This document shows, one piece after another, positions 45,880 through 56,750 of a stretch of DNA of 64,000 nucleotides. Position numbers and translations under genes: made by a program. The DNA lies in assembly GCA_963995525.1 (NCBI GenBank), contig OZ023207.1, positions 34,187,792 through 34,251,791 of the forward strand. The letters run 5' to 3'. The first letter of the stretch is position 1, and each line of letters starts with the position of its first letter. The DNA is from Escarpia spicata. Lineage: Eukaryota > Annelida > Polychaeta > Sabellida > Siboglinidae. The notes under the pieces were generated by a model. That model ran no database searches and was not told the origin of the DNA. It worked only from the letters and a program-made list of their open reading frames with translations.

Positions 45880-46866
45880 TGATTTCATCAATGTTTATCG
45901 TTCTGCAGTCACCGCACAATCTACCTGTTGATGTCGGCCCCAGCTTGGAACTATCTGGACTTACCTTGCAATCAACAGATGCAGCGAGAAATCTAGGCTG
46001 CTACTTCAACCGACACATGCAGTTAGACCGCCTCATCTCCAGCTACTGTTCTTCGGCCTACTACCATCTACACCTGATCGGCAGAATTCATCACCTGCTG
46101 ACGCGAGACGCATGCCATGCTGCAGTACGCTGTCTTGTGCTAAGTCGCCTCGACTACTGCAATGTTCTACTCGGTGGATTGAACAATGGACAGGCCAACC
46201 GACTTCAACGAGCACAGAACTCGGCCACTCACTTCATCAACCGCGTCAAAAGGCGAGATCATATCACGTTGATTCTGCAATCACTGTATTGGCTGCCGAT
46301 CAGAATGAGAATCATCTTCAAGATATGTACTTACATATTTAAAATCTTGCATGGCTTAGCCCCGGACTACCTCAACTGTGCGATAGTTCGCAACACGCCA
46401 CATGTGCATTGCGATCGGCGAGTGACACAACGCTTCTCGAGGTGACGGTGGCAAAGAGAACCATCAGACGAAGCAGCTTTGCAGTGACAGGCCCACAGAT
46501 GTGGAATAGCTTGCCAAAGTGTGTGCGATCGGTTGGAACATTGGCGGCTTTCCGGAAACAACTTAAAACCCATTTATTTTGCCTGCACTACATGCCATGA
46601 TGCAAGCACTGCTGCCACATTTAAATGACACTGGTTTCTATTTTATAATATTGATTGGTTTTTAATTTCATTGTTTGAAATTGTATTTTTAGACCCTAAT
46701 TTATTTATTTTATTTACTTATTTTTTATCTTAGCTTATTTATTTAATTAATTTATATTTTAGCATTTAGTCAACACACCATTTTAATATGTGAAGCGTTT
46801 TGATTGGTATTTACTTACTTAAAAAGTGGTATATTAAGAAACAGAATTACTATTATTGTTATTATG
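45880..46866 (+). mobile_element. LINE C: CR1-like retrotransposon 3' fragment
   Basis: The frame reads LELSGLTLQSTDAARNLGCY, then YHLHLIGRIHHLLTRDAC, then LVLSRLDYCNVLLGGL, then RLQRAQNSATHFINRVKRRD and LQSLYWLPIRMRI. These are the standard C-terminal landmarks of CR1/L2-type reverse transcriptases. A frameshift near 46418 is followed by SFAVTGPQMWNSLPKCVR and RKQLKTHLF, the usual end. A 3' tail with AT-rich triplets (about 46845-46866) follows. The 5' part, with the catalytic motifs, is missing. Confidence 0.88.
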
Positions 46867-47060
46867 TACAATGTTGAACTTTCATGAAGACATACATGTT
46901 TGACTATAAAGTCAAACAAGACTGCTGCTAAAAAGGCTAACGTATTGCATGTAGGGAGATAAACTATTTCTGCTGAACAAATATATTTAACCGTGCATGA
47001 CATTAGCCCTGCTGTACTGGTCGTCTTCATGCAGCAGTCGTCTTGTGTAACTTGTGACAG

Positions 47061-47241
47061 ATCCGGTGAAGAGTGAGTTGGACAACGCATACCATGTGAC
47101 CTGCTCCATCGTGGCCGAGTACCACTGCATGGAGGAGGCCGCTGCTAACATGGCCGCCATGTCAGACATCTGCTGCGACAGTCAGACCGCCGTCTACGTC
47201 CCAGCCCTCGCCAAACTCAATGCCTCGGCTGCCATTGACTG
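47061..47241 (+). CDS. RFX-family gene, exon immediately before the DNA-binding domain
   Basis: The acceptor is tgtaacttgtgacag| and the donor is GACTG|GTACAC. The frame reads PVKSELDNAYHVTCSIVAEY, HCMEEAAANMAAMSDICC, and TAVYVPALAKLNASAAID, with strongly GC-ending codons. It ends in phase 2 after TG of a Trp codon. The next exon begins with G, so the junction makes AIDW-LQQNYEE. A Trp-Leu pair at exactly this position is conserved at the start of the RFX winged helix (family reads W-L-x-x-N-Y/F-E). The first 66 bp of the following intron also remain open in this frame (see findings). Confidence 0.75.
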
Positions 47242-48842
47242 GTACACATCACTGTCAGTCCACTGCCCTGACTGGTACACATCACTGTCAGTCCACTGTC
47301 CTGACTGGTACACATCACTGTCACTCCAGTGTCACTGACTGGTACACATCACTGTCAGTCCATTGTCACTGACTGGTACACATCACATTGAGTCCATTGT
47401 CACTAACTGGTACACATCACCTTGAGTCCACTGTCACTAACTGCTACACATCACCTTGAGTCCACTGTCACTAACTGCTACACATCACATTGAGTCCACT
47501 GGTACACATCACATTGAGTCCACTGTCACTAACTGATACACATCACCTTGTGTCCACTGTCACTAACTGCTACACATCACATTGAGTCTGTTGTCACTAA
47601 CTGGTACACATCACGTTGAGTCCACTGTCACTATCTGATACACATCACCTTGTGTCCACTGTCACTAACTACTACACATCACATTGAGTCTGTTGTCACT
47701 AACTGGTACACATCACGTTGAGTCCACTGTCTCTAACTGATACACATCACCTTGAGTCCACTGTCACTAACTGCTACACACACCACATTGAGTCTATTGT
47801 CACTAACTGGTACACAGCACATTGAGTCCACTGTCACTAACTGGTACACATCACGTTGAGTCCACTGTTACTAACTGCTACACATCACATTGAGTCTGTT
47901 GTCACTAACTGGTACACATCACCTTGTGTCCACTGTCACTAACTGATACACATCACATTGAGTCTATTGTCACTAACTGATACACATCACATTGAGTCTA
48001 CTGTCACTAACTACTACACATCACCTTGAGTCCACTGTCACTAACTGCTACAGATCACATTGAGTCTGTTGTCACTGACTGGTACACATCACATTGAGTC
48101 CACTGTCACTAACTGGAACACATCACCTTGAGTCCACTGTCACTAATTGGAACACATCACCTTGAGTCCACTGTCACTAACTGGAACACATCACCTTGAG
48201 TCCACTGTCACTAACTGCTACACATCACCTTGAGTCCACTGTCACTAACTGCTACACATCACATTGAGTCTATTGTCACTGACTTGTACACATCACATTG
48301 AGTCCACTGTCACTAACTGGAACACATCACCTTGAGTCCACTGTCACTAATTGGAACACATCACCTTGAGTCCACTGTCACTAACTGCTACACATCACAT
48401 TGAGTCCACTGTCATTAACTGGAACACATCACCTTGTGTCCACTGTCACTAACTGGTACACATCACATTGAGTCCACTGTCACTAACTGGAACACATCAC
48501 CTTGTGTCCACTGTCACTAACTGCTACACATCACATTGAGTCCACTGTCACTAACTGGAACACATCACCTTGTGTCCACTGTCACTAACTGGTACACATC
48601 ACATTGAGTCCACTGTCACTAACTGGAACACATCACCTTGTGTCCACTGTCACTAACTGGTACACATCACATTGAGTCCACTGTCACTAACTGGAACACA
48701 TCACCTTGTGTCCACTGTCACTAACTGGTACACATCACATTGAGTCCACTGTCACTAACTGGAACACATCACCTTGTGTCCACTGTCACTAACTGCTACA
48801 CATCACATTGAGTCTACTGTCACTGATTGGTACATATCACCT
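47242..48842. repeat. 33/34-bp minisatellite seeded at an RFX splice donor
   Basis: About 47 copies of a unit of the form actggtacacatcacattga + gtccactgtcacta. The first two units are 33 bp and nearly identical to the exon-intron junction (tgactg|gtacacatcactgtcagtcc). Later units are 34 bp, with aactggaacac and aactgctacac variants. The array fills more than half of this intron. Confidence 0.95.
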
Positions 48843-49062
48843 ACAGTCCACTTTTGGCCCAGACAAGTAGAATGACCCTGCATGGTCGTCCGGTGGACAA
48901 GTGAACATTGACAGTAAATACATTTAGTTAGTTCGTGCAACATACCCAGAAGCAACCTTTTTATTTGTGGACATTAAAATGTAGATCTATGGAGTGCGCC
49001 TGCAATCAGGTATGTTGCAGTTTCATTAGCATGTGGTGTATGTCCGTTTTCTGTGAAGTTTA
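48843..49062. other. Unique stretch in RFX intron
   Basis: About 220 bp with no recognised feature, between the minisatellite and the dispersed block at 49063. Confidence 0.3.
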
Positions 49063-49480
49063 ATGCCTCGGTTAACTGCGTCTTTGGCATCGTTGATCGA
49101 GGCTGTATTTCACTCCACTGAAAATTTTTCAGTTTGGCCAATGTTCAGCTTGCTTCCATGTTTGATGAACTTTGGAAATAGTATACTTTGGACAACTACA
49201 TTTTATTTGAGTAATTATGTAGTTTTATCCGGTATTAACCCACATGGACTCGGCAATCTTCATAAAGTCACACGAACGATAGTCCTGACCAGGCAGTAAT
49301 ATTTTTCAGAATTTGTAACTGGCTCTCTTGTAAAAGTACAGTAGTGGTTGATGAATGGAATGTTAATAAACATCTTAGTAGTGTTGCTATGTCTAGACCA
49401 CATTTATTATAACTGTAAATTGTGAATTTAGGGACACAATTGTTTTGCATATGCAGAATACATCTGTCGAACAAAAATGA
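49063..49480. repeat. Dispersed block, copy 1 (shared with 51139-51478)
   Basis: Both copies carry, in order, gcatcgttgatcgaggctgt, atttcact, aatttttcagtttggc, ttcaacttgcttcca-like and tgatgaactt. Copies are diverged by substitutions and small gaps. The short open frames that cover them share an ASL-IEA-FH start but show no known family. Confidence 0.75.
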
Positions 49481-49519
49481 CATGATCCCAGAATCAGTAT
49501 TTTAAAATCTCAATATCAT

Positions 49520-49965
49520 TGACTTATACATTTCTCCTTCAGTCCTCTCTCAGTGACATTGACTGATACATCTCGCTCAGTCCACTGTCACTGACTGATA
49601 TATCTCATTCAGTCCACTGTCACTGACTGATATTTATCTCACTCAGTCCACTGTCACTCACTAATATATCTCGATCAGTCGATTCACTGTCACTGTTTGA
49701 TATCTCACTCAGTCCGCTGTCACTGACTGGTATTTCACCCAGTCCACTGTCACTGGCTGATATCTCACTCAGTCCACTGTCACTAGCTGATATATCTCAC
49801 CTTCAGTCCACTGTTGCAGACAGATATCTCAATAAGTCCACTGTCACTGGCTGATATCTCACTCAGTCCACTGTCACTGGCTGATATATCTCGCCTTCAG
49901 TGCACTGTTGCTGACTGATGAACCTGATCTTCAGTCCACTGATATATGTCACCCTCAGTTCAGTA
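49520..49965. repeat. 30-bp minisatellite related to the 34-bp array
   Basis: About 14 diverged copies of ctgatatctcactcagtcca followed by ctgtcactgg. The ctgactgatac / cagtccactgtcac core is shared with the array at 47242, so this is probably the far end of the same array, separated by the inserted block at 49063. Confidence 0.85.
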
Positions 49966-50130
49966 AGACCTCTCTACTTGCGGCCTCATGGAAACTCCCT
50001 GTAGTGTTCCTTGTATATTTGTCTGGGGAACAGTTGGTGATTACAAAATCATTGGCATCATAATTTTTTCATATTTATTACCAGTATAATTTAACTGAAA
50101 TACTTCAGCTACGATTACATTTATTGTTAG

Positions 50131-50316
50131 GTTACAACAAAACTACGAAGAACAGGACAGCATTAGTCTGCCTCGTGGTGCCCTCTACAGTCACTACCTG
50201 GACTTCTGTCAGGAGGCGAACATTGAGCCGATGAATCAGGCCAGTCTTGGAAAGGTCATCAGGTCAATCTTTCCTGATGTCAAAACACGTCGTCTGGGAA
50301 CACGCGGGCAGTCTAA
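50131..50316 (+). CDS. RFX: RFX-family transcription factor, DNA-binding-domain exon
   Basis: The acceptor is tttattgttag| and the donor is TCTAA|GTGAGT. The frame reads LQQNYEEQDSISLPRGALYS, HYLDFCQEANIEPMNQAS, LGKVIRSIFPDVKTRRLGTR and GQSK. This is the winged-helix RFX domain. The hallmarks are LPRxxLYxHYLxFC, the P(V/M)NxASxGKxIRxxFP segment and the recognition-helix string TRRLGTRGQSK. RFX proteins bind X-box promoter elements and, in animals, control ciliary and MHC-type genes depending on the paralogue. The exon ends in phase 2 inside the Lys codon, where the next exon should continue with Y-H-Y-Y-G. That exon was not found in the window. HYLDFC and RGQSK resemble the RFX4/6 subgroup, but the paralogue is not assigned. 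Confidence 0.93.
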
Positions 50317-50915
50317 GTGAGTAGCAGCAACTAAATGTACTTGTGTTTGGAATGCGCAGGCAGTCAAAGTTAGTAGTGGGGTACTTGTGTCTGGAACACT
50401 CGGGCAGTCAAAGTGAGTAGTGGAGTACTTGTGTCTGGAACACTCGGGCAGTCAAAGTGAGTAGTGGAGTACTTGTGTCTGGAACACTCGGGCAGTCAAA
50501 GTGAGTAGTGGAGTACTTGTGTCTGGAACACTCGGGCAGTCAAAGTGAGTAGTGGAGTACTTGTGTCTGGAACACTCGGGCAGTCAAAGTGAGTAGTGGA
50601 GTACTTGTGTCTGGAACACTCGGGCAGTCAAAGTGAGTAGTGGAGTACTTGTGTCTGGAACACTCGGGCAGTCAAAGTGAGTAGTGGAGTACTTGTGTCT
50701 GGAACACTAGGGCAGTCAAAGTGAGTAGTGGAGTACTTGTGTTTGGAACACATGGGCAAGTCAAAATAAGTAGTAGAGTATTAGTGTCTGGAACACTCGA
50801 GCAGTTAAAGTGAGTAGTGGAGTACTTGTGCCTGGAACACACAGGCAGTCAAAGAGAGTAATAGGGTACGTGTTTCTGGAACACACGGGCATTCTAAGTG
50901 GGTAGTGGGGTACTT
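50295..50915. repeat. 44-bp minisatellite seeded at the RFX DNA-binding-exon splice donor
   Basis: About 14 copies of gtgtctggaacactcgggca + gtcaaagtgagtagtggagt + actt. The first copy is the real junction: cgtctgggaacacgcgggca + gtctaa|gtgagtagcagc. Each unit therefore repeats about 25 nt of exon, encoding the recognition-helix end, plus about 19 nt of intron. At least nine units keep an intact aaag|tgagt donor. Right-hand units (after 50730) are diverged. Confidence 0.95.
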
Positions 50916-51138
50916 ATTCATAGAAAACAGTAAAAATGTGTAGTAGGGTACTTACTTATGGAACACAGTTTAAGTGGGTAGTATAATATGTTTGTAATAC
51001 AATCTAATTAGAGAAGTACTGTACTTAAATATGAACACACAATATAAATGAGTAATGGAGTATATATGAATGGAACACGGACACTCTCCGTTAACTGCAT
51101 CATCTGCTGAGCACATCGATCTACCTCTGGTGTTCTCA

Positions 51139-51478
51139 TAGGAACAGGACGGCATCATTGATTGAGGCTATATTTCACTACGTCAAAAATCTTTCAGTTT
51201 GGCACAAAGTTCAACTTGCTTCCAAGCATGGATCATATTTGATGAACTTGAGAAGTAGTAGACTTGAGTATCATTACCTTTTATTGGAACAATTATGGCC
51301 GTCTTCACGAAGTCACCGAACATTGTTCAAAACAAAATGTTGTCAGCAGATGAATTTTCACAACTTAGGACCGGTGATCGTATGATGACAGTTGACGAAG
51401 GGAATGTTGATCAACAACTTTAGAAATATTGTTGTGTCTTTATTACATTTATTTTACCCATAAATCATGAGTTTATAG
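51139..51478. repeat. Dispersed block, copy 2 (see 49063-49480)
   Basis: Second copy of the block inserted in the preceding intron, likewise downstream of a donor-seeded minisatellite. Confidence 0.72.
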
Positions 51479-53504
51479 AAAATTAGGGAGACTGATTTTT
51501 TGTGAACGAGAAAAATGGATGGAATTAAAAGGAATAAAAACCCCCTATTGCTTGAATTCATATTATATTACATCTTCCTGTATATTTCCATTTCCACTAA
51601 GACAATAATTTTACCAGAATTCAATATATTAATAATTTCACAATTTACGTTGTGCAACTAATCTTCTTCGAATATGCATATTTTTGGCATGCCTTTGGTA
51701 TGCCTAGGTGTGACGTCAGAGGCGCGAATGTCGCGCAAGATGCCAGCATTTTCAATACATTCACAGCATGTTTACAATGATAGATGTTGGGTCGAAGCAA
51801 GTATCTGAATTAGTTATTTTGTAGTATTCTGATGTAATATAAGCACTACCAGGTAGTCGTTATAGAGGAAGAAGCATTTATTTTATGGTTCCACATCAAT
51901 ATGAACTCTGTTGAAAAAATTAAAGGTCCTCAACCAATTCGTTTGCCCATCGCCAATCCAGTTCTTTTAGGTCCAGATGTGTAATGTGTGAATAGTTTAA
52001 CTAGTGTGCACAGTCGGTTTAATAAAAAATGCGTACTTGTTTTTTAATCGTCAAAAAACAAGATTTGTCGTTACACCGGGTATAGCTGACAAAAGCCAAT
52101 TGCGCTGTCGACCTCCTGCGCCATTTCGGTCACGTGCTTTACGCGAGATCGGCATCCCATGCATTCGAAAACAATAACAACATACACGTGCTTTGGTGTA
52201 TCAAAATGAAGATTCCAAAGTGGTTGTACGAAGGTACGTATACTACACTATCGCATTTAGCAACAAGAACGCGTAGCCGCGTATTAATTCAACGATAATT
52301 GTAACTTGCGAACGTCAACACTTGACTCGAGGCAGTCTAACTCTAAGACTAAGACTGTCTAAGACTAAGCCTAAGGCTAGCCAGTCACCAGGTCCATGAC
52401 CATATTATCAGCCAGAGATTCAGTCAGAGGCTGTGTCAACGAGCATAATATTTGATATGCATTGTAATTTGTATTTGATTACGTAGGATCTTGGTAATAA
52501 ACTATGTTATTGCGACAATACATGTAGAGAATAGATGACGTGAGGCTGTGAAATGACAAATAACATTGGTTTGGCAATAGGCCCCTGTTGATCGTGCAAG
52601 TAACTTAGTCAGGGAGCATCCGTAATTTTGTGCAGCAGAACGTCAAACACGGGAGTATTATATTGGTGATCATAATTATTAAAACAGTGTTTTGTGACGC
52701 ATATTTTGATACTATTACTGCAGAATGTTGTTGATTTACATTGTAGTTTATGCAAAATAATTGAGATTTGTTATATTGACGACCATGATGGTGATGATGA
52801 TTTTATTAAATATATAAATGTAAACATGTAAATACATAAAACATTAATACAGTTAAAGTACACCATATATAAGGATTAAACAAGATAATGCTCGCACTTG
52901 TTTCCGTTATGGTCCTTGGTGCCTGGCTATAGTTTATGTAATTGGTATCCTGTGATACCTTTCAACTGACATATGCCAGCTATTCTTGTGTATTTACCAA
53001 TATGTGTATATATTCTCACCACAGCAGTATATGAATGCATAATGCGTAACTTTAATTATGATGTCGCTAGAGGCCACACTGCAACCCAAGAATGGGAATG
53101 ACAGGAGGCAGAAGAGGAGCTAAGGCGGTCACCTGGGTCAAGCAGACACAGGGAGGATACATAGTCTGCAGGAGGCCCACATTTGATCAATCCAGGTAAT
53201 TTCAAATTTATAACAATCAACCACATATAAGTTATCAAAAAATTTTAATGTGCACATTTACATATATATTTGTTTTCATACACATTTTAATAATAACATC
53301 TTGGACGTGGAAAACTAAGTTGACTTCTGCACTTATATTATACCCACATACATATTAATACACCTTTAAAAGTATTTAGCATACGGCGATGACTCAGAAA
53401 TAAGTTTATAAAATAATTTTTTTATTTTTGAAGAAGGTAAACATACATGTTATGAACCTTTGAATACTTGGCGAGGAAAATATACTGTTAGCATCACAAT
53501 ATTA
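51479..53504. other. Stretch after the RFX exon, no confirmed gene
   Basis: AT-rich overall, with a more CpG-rich patch at 52060-52340. In that patch an ATG at 52206 starts MKIPKWLYE and meets gtacgtat, which could be a tiny first exon, but nothing supports it further. Another spliceable-looking open segment lies at 53073-53194. Neither is annotated as a gene. Confidence 0.3.
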
Positions 53505-54291
53505 CAGACCTGCCTACCATTCCGGATTGTCCGGAATCATTCCGGAAAGTCACCTCACATTACGGTATTACGGTGAGGGATGAAAATATTACGGACTGTG
53601 ACCATGTTGGGCAATCACTCAAATTTAGGGTCCACTATATTCAACAGGTGGCAGCATATGTATGCAGCATGTTGTGACATGGTTTTTCATTCGCTGAGTC
53701 TGGTCGTAATCTAACCAATAGGAAACAGCTTTATGACAAATTCGCATTTCCGCGATCAAACAAAACGAAGTCATGCGGCACAAAATGATGGCTGACAGCG
53801 AAACGACACCACCGCCAACCCAAAAGAAATGTGTAATGCAAAAATGTAGTGAGTGTTGTACTTGTAGTGTTAGGCCAACTGACTGTACTAAGACTAAGTT
53901 AGTGTATTTATTGAGGAGTTTAGTGTATCATTTACAGCCTATCATACAGTTACCACAGTCTAGTCGATGTCGATGACAGTGTAAATAATGCCAAGGCAAT
54001 GGTTTTGGTCCCCCCCCCCCCCCCCCCGTCTATAATTTATCATACCTAGAGTTGAGTAGGCTAGAGTGTAGGTGTTGTTGATGACAGTGTACCTAATGGT
54101 TTTGGTCCAGTGTAATGTAATGGTTTTGGTTCATCGCTACCCCCCCCCCCCCCGCTACCCCCCCCCCCCCCCCCGGTGACAATATCTGACATGGTGGTTC
54201 TGCATTACTGACAGGAAGCGTATATTCCTGAAAATCAGTGTAAATGGGAAGATGGATTACTGACAGGAAGTTTTTGGGGTAGGCAAGTCTG
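53505..54291. mobile_element. hAT-superfamily non-autonomous element with 8-bp target-site duplication
   Basis: Terminal inverted repeats are cagacctgcctacc (53505-53518) and ggtaggcaagtctg (54278-54291), with one mismatch. The flanking 8-mers are caatatta and caataata (7 of 8 match), the target-site length of hAT elements. Inside is a short open frame starting near 53773-53785 (MMADSETTPPPTQKK), which could be the remnant of a transposase N-terminus. Poly-C tracts lie at 54010-54027 and 54141-54174. The remainder is non-coding. Confidence 0.75.
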
Positions 54292-54908
54292 CAATAATAC
54301 CTCATTTTGTAATTTCCAACATTCAACTTGACCATTCAACCTCAGGCAGAACCTTAAAATTTCAAACATGAATATGTGTAGTAGTTACACATGGCAGACA
54401 CTGACATGAATTTGTATACTGAAAACAAAAAATATAAATGCTCTTTACTGATGCTTTACTGATTAGCAGAATTCAAATCAGTCTATAATATTGACTAAGA
54501 TCAGGCATCACTGTAATGAAATAGAAAATGTTTTAATTCATGTAATGACAATGAACACCTTATAAAGAAAAAATAGTTAAACATTTTTCACCGTTTTGAA
54601 AAAGAGCACATTCTACTAATGTCTGCATGCTGTATCAACCCACCCTCTCCCTCCTCCGGAACAACCCTGGTAAACACTGACTGTTCCTAAGATATCAACA
54701 TGTATAGATGCAGCTGTAGTAGCACATTTCTTGCTGCTGTTTTTCTTGTGAAATGCTGCAGGTCACACATGAAACATTATTTTACATTTACTGATTATGA
54801 GAATGAACATTCCATAATTATTTAGTACCAACCTACAATAATACCTGTTTTTGTTTACTGAATATATGCTTCTCTTTACAGGAGATTGGACTAGTGTGCT
54901 TAGTATCA
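54292..54908. other. Unassigned AT-rich stretch
   Basis: No gene, repeat or RNA signal was recognised. Confidence 0.3.
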
Positions 54909-55101
54909 CTAGTTCTCCAAGTTAATATGGCATACTGGGCAGCTGTACTTGTCCAGGATCTCGGAAAAGATTCTACAGCCATGCAGCATGCTGCATATTA
55001 ATGGTTTGTCATGTGAATGTCCACCGACTGATCCCAATTGTGTCGTGTGTTGCATCCGTGACAGATTCCCCAGTGCCGATGGGATGTACACTGGCTTCTA
55101 G
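54909..55101 (-). CDS. Candidate terminal exon of an unidentified minus-strand gene
   Basis: After a possible acceptor (gactgacctag|) the minus frame reads KPVYIPSALGNLSRMQHTTQ, LGSVGGHSHDKPLICSML, HGCRIFSEILDKYSCPVC, HINLEN, then stop. CPVCH near the end is the only motif-like feature. I recognise no family. The plus strand is also open here and contains CECPPTDPNCVVCC, so strand choice is uncertain. It could belong with the candidate first exon at 61427-61559. Confidence 0.25.
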
Positions 55102-56750
55102 GTCAGTCAGTTAGCTTAACTGACTAAAAACCAATGTAGAATACAGGTTGCTCAACATACGAATATGGTGATGCCTGACTGACTGAACTACATCGGTTTG
55201 GATATCGATGACATCACTGTATGTGTTCGCTGTCTTCGATGGTACTGCATACCAGCCTCCTGACATTTTGCTGTACATCCGCATCTACCTATACCAGAGA
55301 CAAAGTGACAATTAGCATGGCTCTGACATGCATTATATTTTATATGTGATGACACATTTATCAAAAGTCAATAATACATGGTATTTGTATTCAATTCAAC
55401 TTTAACTTTTAACAGTGTCTAAGAGAAAATACATAAATTATCCAGCATTGTTACAGTGGTAGGGTTTCATTGTCTTTGTGTTGCTGATAGCCAGTGGCAG
55501 CCAGCTGAGTTCTTGCAACGTACACCAGGTACTTGTTATGTACAACAACACAAGTTTGTGATGAAGTAATGGTATTGAAAGCCTTTTCACATCTTGCAAC
55601 AACAATCTGTTGATACACCGACAGCAGCATTTTACTTGTTTAAGTTCTCTATGTATCATGAGGACTGTTATTATACTTTTCATGTCACGTTTCATATTTC
55701 AAAATTATTCTTTTTTATCACTGGTTTATATTTTCACAAATAATTTACATTACATTTTCACTTCGCATGATGATTATACACCTGTACTGATATGGTGTAG
55801 TATCCAGTCCTCGGTATTGCTCAAAGCGCTTGACACTTTAATCCCTGGCAGACCTGTTAATTCGAACACCATCTCAACTTATGTGGGAAGCATTCAGCCA
55901 CACTGAAATTAATATGCGAAGACTATTCGTACACAAATATTGCGGTCTGTAGCCGGTACTCTTCATACAACTGAGTAAACCTGAGCAATGTAGCCTGTAG
56001 TGATTGTACATGTAATTCTCAGTCACTTGGCGATGACCCTGACTAGTCTAGTCACTATTATTTGCGAGTTGTAAACATACCAAGCATTGCATAAACTACA
56101 AAATTTTCGAATTTTCTAATCATTGATTTTTTTTTAACAAAGAACCATAAATTATGATTCTTAAAAAAACAAAACAATTATGATTAATAATAGTTATTTT
56201 TATTTGATATGTACATATTACATTTGTTCAACTAAATATCTTCCTAAGTAATTTGTTCTCATTGGTTTACATTTTATGGGCATGCGATATTAAAAATTGT
56301 TGTTAATACACATAATTATTTAGTCACTAATTTTGTGAGTTGTAAACATACAAGGCATGTATAAACTACAACTAGCATTTGACATCACGTGTACTAGTGT
56401 TGTTTTTTTGTAACAAAGAATCTTCATAAAAGTATCTGTTTGTTTTTTGTATATACCTGACATTTTTTCAACTTCTTCCTAATTTTTGTTTCTATTGTTG
56501 TTTTGCATTTTATGTGCATGTGATATTAAAAAGTATTACATTATACACATCAAGTGCAGTGATTGTACCTGTAGTTGTATTGTACTTTTCATTATTTTGT
56601 AGTCAATCTCATCAAATAGTTTCAATAAAATGTTTTTACTTTACATTGTTTTTACTTTAATTCACATGCATTTCTAACAACAATATGCAATTTAACGAGG
56701 ACACCACATTACTGCAAAATCCTCATGCAGACAAACAAAACTATCACATA
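55102..56750. other. Unassigned stretch
   Basis: AT-rich sequence. Two related blocks (about 56055-56110 and 56325-56370) share gagttgtaaacatac and ataaactacaa. No gene was recognised. Confidence 0.3.

Noticed and set aside
51260..51290. Next RFX exon (frame containing EYHYLLLEQ, resembling the expected Y-H-Y-Y-G)
   Set aside because: It lies in the dispersed block shared with 49063, lacks an acceptor in the right phase, and does not continue as RFX sequence.
52206..52231. Tiny first exon MKIPKWLYE with donor gtacgtat
   Set aside because: Only nine codons and no downstream exon. The gtacgaaggtacgtat string also occurs in repeat B at 36371, so the donor may be repeat-derived or chance.
53073..53194. 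Open segment with possible splice sites (TWVKQTQGGYIVC on plus, another frame on minus)
   Set aside because: Both strands are open, no family is recognised and the acceptor lacks a pyrimidine tract.
54010..54174. Poly-C tracts as a special structure (i-motif or regulatory)
   Set aside because: They lie in a non-coding transposon and homopolymers are prone to assembly and replication slippage; no further support.
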